Assembly: GCA_030533445.1 (NCBI GenBank)
Contig: CM060081.1
Location: forward strand, 40,350,611-40,414,610
Length of the DNA: 64,000 nt
Direction of reading: 5' to 3'
DNA from: Cyprinodon diabolis
Taxonomy: Eukaryota; Chordata; Actinopteri; Cyprinodontiformes; Cyprinodontidae
The number at the start of each line of letters is the position of its first letter. The first letter of the stretch is position 1. Below the pieces are notes generated by a model. It made no database searches. It had not been told where the DNA came from and saw only the letters and a program-made list of their open reading frames with translations. Shown here one piece after another: positions 12,909-23,212 of the stretch. A program made the translations under genes and the position numbers.

Positions 12909-13402
12909 AAAGACAAAGACCCCCCCCCCCCCACCCCCACTGTGAATGATGAGCTTACCACCGTGGGATTCCTTAAAATGCACAGGAGTCGGAAGGGGGG
13001 ATGAACTGTTATTTTCTCTCTTTTTTTTATGGACTCATGACAACTCTCCCTGAAACCTTTATGGACCTTTAACAGACGGTCACACAACACCAACCTGACT
13101 GATCACATGTACTACAGTAAAACATCCAACCTCACATGGATTCACGTGTGAATGCTTCATTTAGGAGTGCTTTAAACCTCTTAAGATGAATACACAGAAT
13201 AATTTTTATTTGATCTTGTAAGACATTTCTAATTAAGGAGAAAATCCCCCTAAAAGAACCGACATCTGTTACTCCCATTGGCAGCCGAATGGTTTCTCTC
13301 TTTATTAAATGGTTTCATACCATGTTTTAAAAAATGATTGGCATTGCTCAAAAAGTGGCAAGGATCATAGATCATTTTAAGTGTTTTCATATGAGTGGAA
13401 AC

Positions 13403-13408
13403 AATAAA
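13403..13408 (+). terminator. ilrun: candidate poly(A) signal for ilrun
   Basis: AATAAA lies 495 bases after the ilrun stop and is followed by a T-rich stretch from about 13434. Another AATAAA lies near 15306. The human gene has a long 3' UTR, so either may be used. Confidence 0.35.
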
Positions 13409-13412
13409 GTTT

Positions 13413-14127
13413 CTTAAATTCAGAACACCACTCTATTTTTATTTGGTTTAGAAATGCATCTGGTCATAAAAATATTCGCTTGTCTAACTACAAGCAGGTT
13501 TTTGGTAATAATGCAAAGATTTTTTGAAGTTCTTAATTATCTCTCTCCATGTTGTCCAAAAGCAAGAGTATTCTGATTTTCTTTCATGTGGAAAAGTTGG
13601 ATATATTCCTGGAGAAAAATGGAGATTAGTCCTTGTGAAGCTTAAAATTGACTACATCCAGTTACTGACGTTCATTATTTTAAGTCTGAGTTCTAAGTAC
13701 TGGGATAAAACAAAATGCTTTTTTCTTTTTCTCTGTATGCACGTGAGGATTATTAATGTTGGAATGCCCTGGAACGGTTTTAAATTTCAATTTTTTTTTT
13801 CTCCATTTAATCAGTTTAGCTTTAAATTTGTTTCATCCCAGGTTAGAACATGTTTGACCCATATAAGCATTTATGCAGTTAATAATAGCTGATTTTTTTG
13901 GTATTAGAAGATCTGTGCCCACTACTAACAGCGGGTTGAGTTGAAAATGTGCTGAACTATCTCATTTTTATATCCTAACATGATTTTAAAACTTTGACTT
14001 GGTTGGTTAGACCTCATATTTTTTTGTAGACAGAAAAAAAAATTAGGAAGCCCTTTGATCATTTTTGAAGGAAAACACTTTTAACATAATTACGTTCTTT
14101 ATCCTTTTTTTTTTTTAGTTGAATATT

Positions 14128-14158
<31 letters not shown>

Positions 14159-16020
14159 CTAGGGAGATCAGAAAATAACTTCCAAAGCTACAACACTAAA
14201 TGTTGACACACTAAGCTCTCTATCTAAAATTGTTATTATGCAGTGTAAAAGCTGGCCTTAAATATCAGTTACTTTGTCTGATTGAGTCCTTTTTCTCCTT
14301 AAGATAAAATCAAGAGAACCAGAACACTAACCTGTAATGTCATCAGGTATTACAATGTGAATCTGGCCAGTTCATTTGCATGGGACAGCGTGCGGTTTCT
14401 AGGGTGGGTTTTCCCCTTAAACAGATGCTGAAGTGCAAAAAGGATGTGAGTGAGTTTGAGTAAGAAGGATTTAAAAAGCCATTTAAATCTATTTTGCCTG
14501 GTGAGTGACTGTAGTTGGAGTCCATGTGTACAGGATGTGTATTAAATATAAAATGTATGCGCGAGTGTGCCTGTTGTGTACGTATCTCAATGGTTTCTCC
14601 TTGGATTTAACTGACGTAATATAGTGTATACTACTTGGGTAATGGATGAATGGACGCATCAACATCATTTTAGAGAAAGCTTTAAACGTCACGTACCTCA
14701 GAAGTATTTTTTTTTGAGTGATCTATTTGGATGAGCTTACCACAAGTACCCTGATTTTATTTATTAAATGTCTTTTTTTTTTTTTGGTGTGCTGCAGATT
14801 CTATACGTCTCACTGACAGCCAGGAGGTGGTGCTAAAAATCAGAAGACAAACTTTAAGATCATTTTGAGAACCTCATAGGTAACAAGTTGCAGCTTGAGC
14901 TTGAAAAAACATGTTTAATATTAGTCACAATGATTTGCATCAGCATTGTTAGCGCTGGTGTTTTGTTTTTCTAATATTTGCACTATGCTGTCAACTAACT
15001 CTGCAGAAGGGGAAAACATTAATTTTTTTTAAATCTTTTTAAGTTGGGATTGTGACACCAGCATTTTCAGAAAAAAAAATCCTGTCGGTTTTGTTTTTTC
15101 GTCTTGTACAGTTTTCCCTTTAGGACATAAATGTTAAAGATGGCAGTTTGATGCACAGAAATATCAGATGTTAAATATATATATAAAAAATGCCTTTTTT
15201 TTAGATCACATGAATGAGTTTGTTTGCTGTTACACCTGAAGCTGTATTCCAGCTTTAAAATCTTTATTATGTCAGTCTGTGATTTTCATGTATGTTTGAC
15301 TGAAAAATAAATGGAAAAAGGTTATTAACAATGATCTACAATAGTTAAATTTGTGCTATATTTTCTCTGTCTCCAAACTGCTTGTGCAAACCTGTTTCTA
15401 TAATAGATACATTTGTTTTCTCATGCGGTTTTTGATGCGTGTTTTAATGTGTAAACTGAAGCAGCCTTTTGCAGTTCTGTTGAAATCATTATAAGAGTCC
15501 TCCTCCCAAACAGTATACACTGTTCTTTAGTCACAACAGTTTTTAGTTTGTTTTTTTTTCTATGTGTGCGCTTCAATGTGTGGGATCATCTGCGATGCGG
15601 GCGATTGTTGGGGAAGCCGAGATATTGCTGGATTCATTCTTTAGTTTCATTTTGTGACTATGTATGGACTTGAAATGGGTGGCATGGTGAGTGAATGTGA
15701 GGAGAGTTTACATAGCTCGGAAATGGCACATTTATGTGGAGATGAAATTGTTAGGTTTTTTTTCTGTATCTATAATTACACATTTTTATGATTAAATTAA
15801 CACTGAAACAGTGACTAAGTTGTATTTTGTTTATAATGTAGAATACATTTACAGATGGTTTCAAACTGTTTTAGAATAAACCACTTTAATGGTTCTCTGC
15901 ATTGGAAATTCAAAAGCTGGACAAAAAGTATAGTTATATCAAATAATATTAGAATAAAGTACAAAAACAAGTACTGATTAGTGGTAACCACCATAAAAGA
16001 AGACAATGCATCCTTTTTTA
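13413..16020. other. spacer or distal ilrun 3' UTR
   Basis: AT-rich sequence with several poly-T tracts, the longest at 14130-14158. A block near 13915-13945 ('taacagcgggttgagttgaa') recurs near 16880. No gene was recognised. Open frames here are short and unremarkable. Confidence 0.5.
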
Positions 16021-16026
16021 TGATTA

Positions 16027-16160
16027 AGCACATCCATCCATCCATTATCTGACACGCTTGTCCCAATTGGGGTCGCGAGGGGTGCTGGTGCCTATCTCCA
16101 GCTGTCAATGGGCGAGAGGCAGGGTACACCCTGGACAGGTCACCAGTCCAGAGATTAAGC
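16027..16160 (-). repeat. LINE-type 3' end repeat with (GGAT)n tail
   Basis: On the minus strand it runs from 'gacctgtccagggtgtaccc' through 'tgacagctggagataggcac' to a GGATGGATGG tail. The same element, split by an insertion, is at 20030-20612. Small tetranucleotide tails of this kind are typical of non-LTR retroelement 3' ends in fish. Confidence 0.7.
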
Positions 16161-17224
16161 AAAGTTTTTTCTTAATCTAAATAACATCTTCTTCTTTTAA
16201 TGCCCTTATAATATTTGAAATCCCACTGACTTTTTATCGAAAAGGTCAAGGAAGGCTATCTACCGCAGACAGTGGTGGCCACAACTGACTAAAAGCACTT
16301 ATTGCACTACTGCAATAATAGCATGCTACTGATGAACAGTTAAATAAGTTGCTTAATCTAATGCTAAAGACTGATCCCTGCTCAGTGTTTTTAGATCTGT
16401 TTCCAGCCCAAACACAATTTGGAAGCTGTCCACCAGCACTTCAACACCTCTTGAAACTTAGGTTAAACGTGTGGAATTGCTACAACAAGACCATATCACA
16501 AGCAAATAAGTCATTAAAACAATAAATACTGCCCAGAGCGGCTCCCCAAAATGTTTGCAACGAGGCAGGTAAAAAAAAAAAAAAATCCAACAAATATTAT
16601 CAGATACTAGGGCTGGAACAATTAGCCTTAACTTATATCACAATACTTAATTTCAGTCAATAAGAATTTCAATATCTTTTAAGGACAAGTTCCAGTTGGG
16701 ACGTAATATGCTCGCATAGTGCCTGATAATGGAGACATTACTAATGTGATTTCCAGTAGCAGATTATCATTTAGCGAAAGCTAAAGAGTCGGATACAGAT
16801 TTTTAAAGTTAGTAAAACTGCTAATCCCTCACAGAAAGTTGGTTCAGCGGCTGTGTGTGTATTAAAGGGGTCTTTGCCCGCCGCTAACAGCAGGTTGAGT
16901 TGAAAGCATGCAGATGCTATCAATAAAAATGTCCATTTTTAAAACTGGGTCCCAGAGTGAAACTATTTCAAAACTAGGTCCTTGGTTTTTGCTTCTATGG
17001 GACCTGTAGACAAACACATGCTGCACACTCAGGAAACAACAACAATGCTCTCGTATTCAGTGTATGCTTCTTACCAGGTTAATTAAGATACATAAAATAT
17101 TATGTTGGTACAGAATATAGTCTTTTTAAGTAACATTACTTACCCAGCATTGCAAGTGCACTTTTCTGTCCAAAATCTGGTTGTTTATTCTGTTTACAAT
17201 GATCCAAGCTGGCTACATTTTCTG
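16161..17224. other. spacer with old repeat ends
   Basis: Contains 'actagggctggaacaatta' at about 16607 (compare 6480-6590) and the second copy of the 13.9-kb block at about 16880. No gene seen. Confidence 0.45.
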
Positions 17225-18700
17225 GCCTAGCCTCAGCTAGATAGAAGGCGCGACTGATCTGGTTCCATCCTTTAAAGTTAATGTCTTTACAAAATATCCT
17301 GGCCGCCCAAAGTCAATCACCTTAGATTATATATCCAGATTTCTTCATCTAAATCTCAGGTCCTCTACCAGAGACCTAGAAGCTTGAGGGTTCTTCCAAT
17401 CTCTTAGAGGTCCCTAGAACTGCGCACTTCTGGACTCAGATCTCTGATTTTTCTCCGGATATCTGTTGAAGCCCCTCCTCCAGTGTAGGGGTTACTGCCC
17501 CAAGTACTCCAATGACGATGGGCTCTATAGTTGCTTTCACATTTCAGTCTCTTTCTAGACTTCCCTGACCCCTTGGTATTTCTCCAATTTCTCAGTCATT
17601 CTTCACCACCTTGAGGGATGGCTTCCATTCTTGACCTGGGGGTCTCCAGTTTGTATTTTGTGCTGGTGTTTCTTTCCACCATACTAGCCACTTGGTTAGA
17701 CATTCCATGTATTCCTTGACACCTTGAAAATCTGAATTGTTTCTGGGGCCTCTCTGCATAGACTGCAACCGCGATCTTGCCTGGTATAGTAGATCCAGGC
17801 CTCTATTGCTCTGGTGCTCAAGGCCAGCTCCTATACTGTCATGGTCTGTACTGTCCTTCAGCCCTATTTAGCCATTGGTTGGATTTTCACTTCAGCTTCA
17901 TGTATATATCTTCCTTATATATACTTGGAGCTTCATGGTTCTGATGCTCACTTGGCCACTGCCTCCTTCTTTGTGCTAGTGGCAAGTTTGTGGATAGTAG
18001 ATTTGGGGTGGAATCCACCATGCAGGGTGAGTAGCTGTTGTATTTTAACATCAGTGGCCTGAATTTCCTCCTTAGGCCAACTTACCACCCCAGCAGGGTA
18101 TCTAATAATCGGCAAGACATAGCTGTTGATTTGCTGGACCTTGTTTTTACTACTGAGTTGACTTGTCAGATCCTGCCTTACTTGTTTCATGTATTGGCTG
18201 TTGCTGTTTTCCTTGTACCCTCTTGGTGGTTGCTATGTGCCTGTGGTATTCTAAGATACTTGTAGCTCTCATGTTCATCTGAGTTCTCCCTTCTAGGAGT
18301 GCATTCCCCTCTCCTTACAGCACCTTCCCGCTCCTTATCATCATATGGCCACATTTTTCCTGCCCAAATGACTTTCCGACAGTGCTGTTGTAGATCTTGG
18401 TGGCTTTGATCAGCAAGTCATATTCTCTCTCATTCTTAGTATACAGCTTGATGTCATCCATGTATAGGAGGTAGCTGATAGTGGCCCAATTTCTGAGTTG
18501 CTATGCATAGATAGTCTTGCGTATTTTCTGGCTGAGAGGGTTCAATCCTATCCTGAACAGAAGGGCAGACAGAGTGTCTCCTTGGTATATTCCACATTTG
18601 ATGGAGTTCTTTGCAGCTGGATTGAAGATGGATTAAAGTGCAGTTTTCCACAACAAGGAGTTTGCAATGAAGGCTCTATGAGTGCTGCTGACCTTGTACA
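17225..18700 (-). pseudogene. broken reverse transcriptase of a non-LTR retrotransposon
   Basis: Read on the minus strand, RT motifs appear in order. GIYQGDTLSALLF at about 18600 is the motif with QGD-LS-LLF. LLYMDDIKLYTKNERE at about 18465 is the YMDD catalytic box. A downstream region is best preserved at 17948-18190 (INSYVLPIIRYPAGVVSWP, then LLTLHGGFHPKS). Stops and frame shifts separate these blocks, including a TAG after RKTIYA, so it cannot encode a working enzyme. The downstream block looks like the R2/R4-type LINEs seen in many fish genomes; that subclass is my inference. Sequence at 17380-17440 matches 45630-45690 in reverse complement, so the window holds two scraps of one family. 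The 5' end is missing. Confidence 0.8.
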
Positions 18701-20029
18701 GCCTCAGGCATTTCAAGAACCAATATGTATGGCATTAAGTCATAGGCTTTCTTGTAAAGAATATACACTGATCATAATGAACTTCAAAATACACTTAATT
18801 CCAAAGCAGATTTAGAAGAAGATTAAACATAGCCAATTACCCTGTCTTTTTTTTAATGAAAGAGGTGTGTTTTTCAAGTGAATGTTTATTTTAGTGCTGT
18901 GTGGGAGGTTTTCCACTGAAAATGTCTGTGGCCAACTGTGGCCAAAGGAAAACATTGTATTCCACCTATGATTATCAAGCCATTAACCAAAATTGAATTA
19001 GATTATTCTTGTGTTTGCATCCAGACAACTACCATCTTGGAGGAAGCCAGCAGTTCATACTGTAACACAGGTGCTCTGTCATTTATGTGCTTTTTGTACA
19101 CCTGACGGGTGCAATGAGGCCCTCAAATAGAGCTTGAATGAGGCTTGTGTGTACATACAGTGACAGGGCAACTGAAGATAAATATTGACTTTTGTCTCAG
19201 TGTAAATGCTGCCAAACCTCCTATCCCATATCACATCTTCCACCATGCTTGTGTCAACAGCCCCATGTTTGATAACTGCACATCATAGCTGTTGTGTCAA
19301 AGATGTTTAGTCTGAAGGTTCAGTGAAGGAATTAAGTGAAAGAAAGAGTTAAATGCGGAAATGACAGAATTTCTCAGTATAACTTGTTTTCTGAAATATG
19401 TAAAATATTTTTTGTCACTGTGACTAATCGTCTTTCTTTTGCCTAATGATAAACTTTTGAGAAGACTCGCCATGGAAAGCATTATTAACATCAAATCACT
19501 TATAGTTGTCCCTTTTGCCACACTCAAATCACCTGCTACCATGATTTTTTTTTCTTACACCATCATGATTTCCCTGTCAAGCGCAACAGATTTTGAACTT
19601 TTATATTATCTGTGATAAAACTTAATTGTAGAGTCAGATCTCGAGATAGGAAGCAATCCTGTTTTAATGCGACATCTGGTAACCAGAGGATCTTGTGTCT
19701 TTGGAAGTAACAGTGTGACTAGATTAGGGATTATATTTGTCTGGGTGGAGAACCCTAAAGTATCATAAATGACATGCAACATGTGCCAGCCTTTTCTCTG
19801 GACTGAATGATTGAGAACATAAAGAGGTAAACAAAAACTGGAGAACCATTTCATAACATAAAAAACAGTAATAACCTACAAAAAATTCTACATTATCCTA
19901 GGGACGTTTGGTGAAATAGGCCTAAACCTATTTTTCAAGCATTTGCGAAGGGCTTGAAAATGAACATTAATAAAAAAAAAATGTTGCAATATAGATAAGT
20001 TGAATTCAATTAATTCTTGCATTGAGATA
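18701..20029. other. spacer, no recognised gene
   Basis: AT-rich sequence with no long open frame of convincing composition and no repeat I could pair within the window. Confidence 0.4.
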
Positions 20030-20612
20030 GACTGGCAACCTGTCCAGGGTGTACCCCACCTCTCGCCCATTCAATTCAATTCAGTTTATTTATATAGCGC
20101 CAAATTCACAACACATGTCATCTCAAGGCACTTTACAGTTCAACCAGATCATACAGTCAAATTGATACAAAGTTTTCTATCTAAGGAAAACCAGTTGATT
20201 GCATTGACTCATTGACTCAAATACAATCCCTCACACTAAGCATGCTTGTAGCGACAGTGGAGAGGAAAAACTCCCTTTTAACAGGAAGAAACCTCCAGCA
20301 GAACCAGGCTCAGTGTGAGCGGCCATCTGCCGAGGCCGACTGGGGTTCAAGGAGACAGAAGCAGAGATACAAAAAGCAGCTGTAAAAGGCGGCCCCATCC
20401 AGGAAACACACAGCCAGGCAGACGAGCTCCAAGGCAGCTCCCATGCCAGAGGATGAAGAGAGCACATCCACCCAGCCACGGCCAGAGAAACAGGACCACA
20501 CTGGAAAACAGGCCGATCTCCAACATCTCAGCCCATTGACAGCTGGAGATAAGCACCAGCACCCCCACGGCCCCAGCAGAGATGAGCGTAAAGGAAAATG
20601 GATGGATGGATG
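20030..20612 (+). repeat. LINE-type 3' end repeat, split by a nested insertion
   Basis: The left piece (to about 20071) and the right piece (from about 20531) join into the same sequence as the reverse complement of 16027-16160. They end in a GGATGGATGGATGA tail. A 459-bp element separates the pieces. Confidence 0.75.
20072..20530 (-). mobile_element. nested SINE-like or LINE-tail element with 7-bp target duplication
   Basis: The element is flanked by GCCCATT at 20065-20071 and 20531-20537. On the minus strand it ends in a 'tataaataaactgaattga'-type 3' tail, as expected for a retroposed copy. Shorter copies are at 31059-31193 (minus) and 46925-47239 (plus). Open frames across it (for example 20231-20568) are repeat sequence. 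Whether it is a true SINE or the tail of a longer LINE cannot be told here. Confidence 0.75.
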
Positions 20613-21405
20613 AATTAATTCTAAAAGTAAGTGGAAACTATTTTAGATTTAGCAAGGTGGGGGGACTCTTATTTATATTTGTTTTTTTTTGTTTTTTTTG
20701 CCTAAAATTACCCATTTAAAAACATAATTCTATCCCAAAAACATCTGATGCTAATTAGTAATTTTACAATGATGTGGATTGGATTGTAAAACCTTTTTCT
20801 ATTCACATAAATAAGTGCAACACTGCCAAAACCTCTTTAAGCTGGTTTATTTAATCTGTTGAGAACTTTGCTTGTTAATATCACACCTGTTGAGAGGAGC
20901 AACTTCAGATACCAGATCTGTCGTATTTTTAATAGTAAACTCAGAGCTGTATGTACCTTTTAATTTTAAATATATTTTCTACCCAAACAAATATGGGTGA
21001 CAATAAGAACATTACACCAAACAACATGAACACCAACAGAACCATAACACAGAGTCATTTCAATATTTTATTCTGGTGTGCCATGTTGACATTTTCAAGA
21101 CCACCATGTGTCAAGTAAACGTCAAATTCACAAGAACGATGGTGACATTTGCATTTTGGCAAGCTGTTCTCATCTGCTATGCTGTCTTTCATTAAGGAAA
21201 TAACAGATCCAGTTACATGTGACTGAATACATTTCAAAGTGAGGGTGCCAACAGCGCCAGGTGCAACTGAACAAACAGAGCTGATAACAAATAAGGAAAG
21301 AAATATTCAAATGACAGGAAGTAAGATACTTATATGGAAATAGAAATCCAATGAAAAATTCTAAAACTAAATAAAATTCATAGAAAAGCCTGTAAATATA
21401 TTTGA

Positions 21406-21408
<3 letters not shown>
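20613..21408. other. spacer, no recognised gene
   Basis: AT-rich sequence with a GT(7-8) tract near 20685. Nothing else was identified. Confidence 0.4.

Positions 21409-21453
<45 letters not shown>
21409..21453. repeat. (TA)n microsatellite
   Basis: About 22 TA units, 185 bases left of the Tc1-like element. Confidence 0.95.
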
Positions 21454-21455
<2 letters not shown>

Positions 21456-21638
21456 ATGTTTTAATGATAGAATGTATTTCTATAGTGTTGGGTCTAGTCC
21501 AGTGATAGAAAACCAGCGGAGCCAACAGTCATCACAAGAATCCTGCTGATTTGGTGTAATTTGTAGTACAGGTGACCAATATGGGACATTTTCTCCATTA
21601 CACTTGGTTTGTGGATGCTCATGATTGTCCATAATGTA

Positions 21639-23212
21639 CAGTGGGGCAAAAAAGTATTTAGTCAGCCACCAATAGTGCAATTTCTCCCACTTAAAAAGAT
21701 GAGAGAGGCCGGTAATTTTCATCATAGATATACCTCAACTATGAGAGACAAAATGAGAAAAAAAAATCCAGAAAATCACATTGTCTGATTTTTAAAGAAT
21801 TTATTTGCAAAATATGGTGGAAAATAAGTATTTGGTGAGTTCCAAACAAGCAAGATTTCTGGCTCTCACAGACCTGTAACTTCTTCTGTAAGAGGCTCCT
21901 CTGTCCTCCACCCGTTACCTTCATTAATGGCACCTGTTTGAACCCGTTATCAGTATAAAAGACACCTGTCCACAACCTCAAACAGTCACACTCTAAACTC
22001 CACCATGGCCAAAACTAGAGAGCTGTCAAAGGACACCCGAAACAAAATTATAGACCTGCACCAGGCTGGGAAGTCTGAATCTGCAATAGGTAAACAGCTT
22101 GGTGTGAAGAAATCAACTGTGGGATCAATTATTAGAAAATGGAAAACATACAAGACCACTGATAATCTTCCTCGATCTGGGGCTCCACGCAAGATCTCAC
22201 CCCGTGGGGTCAAAATGATCACAAGAACGGTGAGTAAAAATCCCAGAACCACACCGGGGGACCTAGTGAATGACCTACAGAGAGCTGGGACCAAAGTAAC
22301 AAAGGCTACCATCAGTAACACACTATGCCGCCAGGGACTCAAATCCTGCAGTGCCAGACGTGTCCCCCTGCTTAAGCCAGTACATGTCAAGGCCCGTCTC
22401 AAGTTTGCTAGAGAGCATTTGGATGATCCAGACGATGACTGGGAGAATATCATATGGTCAGATGAAACCAAAATAGAACTTTTTGGTAAAAACTCTACTT
22501 GTCGTGTTTGGAGGAGAGAGAATGCTGAGTTGCATCCAAAGAATACCATACCTACAGTGAAGCATGGGGGTGGAAACATCATGCTTTGGGACTGTTTTTC
22601 TGCTAAGGGACCAGGACGACTGATCCGTGTGAAGGAAAGAATGAATGGGGCCATGTATCGTCAAATTTTGAGTGAAAACCTCCTTCCATCAGCAAGGGCA
22701 TTGAAGATGAAACGTGGCTGGGTCTTTCAGCATGACAATGATCCCAAAAACACCGCCTGGGTGCCTAGGAGTGGCTTCGTAAGAAGCATTTTAAGGTCCT
22801 GGAGTGGCCTAGCCAGTCTCCAGATCTCAACCCCATAGAAAATCTTTGGAGGGAGTTGAAAGTCCGTGTTGCCCAGCGACAGCCCCAGAACATCACTGCT
22901 CTAGAGGAGATCTGCATGGAGGAATGGGCCAAAATACCAGCAACAGTGTGTGAAAACCTTGTGAAGACTTACAGAAAACATTTGATCTCTGTCATTGCCA
23001 ACAAAGCGTATATAACAAAGTATTGAGATGAACTTTTGTTATTGACCAAATACTTATTTTCCACCATATTTTGCAAATAAATTCTTTAAAAATCAGACAA
23101 TGTGATTTTCTGGATTTTTTTTTCTCATTTTGTCTCTCATAGTTGAGGTATATCTATGATGAAAATTATCGGCCTCTCTCATCTTTTTAAGTGGGAGAAC
23201 TTGCACTATTGT
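21639..23212 (+). mobile_element. Tc1/mariner-type transposon with long terminal inverted repeats, right tip missing
   Basis: The left inverted repeat (21639-about 21835) begins CAGTGGGGCAAAAAAG directly after a TA. The right repeat (about 23045-23212) mirrors it closely ('accaaatacttattttcc' to 'tgcactattg') but stops about 31 bases short of the expected tip. The sequence then becomes unrelated ('tggagacgcac'), so the second TA target is absent. The arms are near 200 bases, long for the group but seen in fish Tc1-like families. A transposase pseudogene lies between them. Confidence 0.93.
22005..23026 (+). pseudogene. Tc1-like DDE transposase, inactivated by one frameshift
   Basis: The enzyme of this family cuts and pastes its own element at TA sites. 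The frame opens [21 protein letters not shown] paired-like helix-turn-helix region covers about residues 1-110 (including [15 protein letters not shown]). The catalytic segment has IIWSDETK (first Asp, residue 153) and [13 protein letters not shown] (second Asp, residue 244). Just after AWV, near 22763-22768, about one base is missing relative to the usual family sequence. The original frame then ends at 22838. The other frame continues with [18 protein letters not shown], supplying the Glu 34 residues after the second Asp, and ends AYITKY at 23026. Apart from this break, no stop interrupts the frame. Confidence 0.92.

Noticed and set aside
20231..20568. Several overlapping frames of 63-82 aa on both strands
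   Set aside because: They fall inside the nested retroelement and have no family match.
21986..22654. 222-aa minus-strand open frame
   Set aside because: It is the shadow of the Tc1 transposase frame on the other strand.
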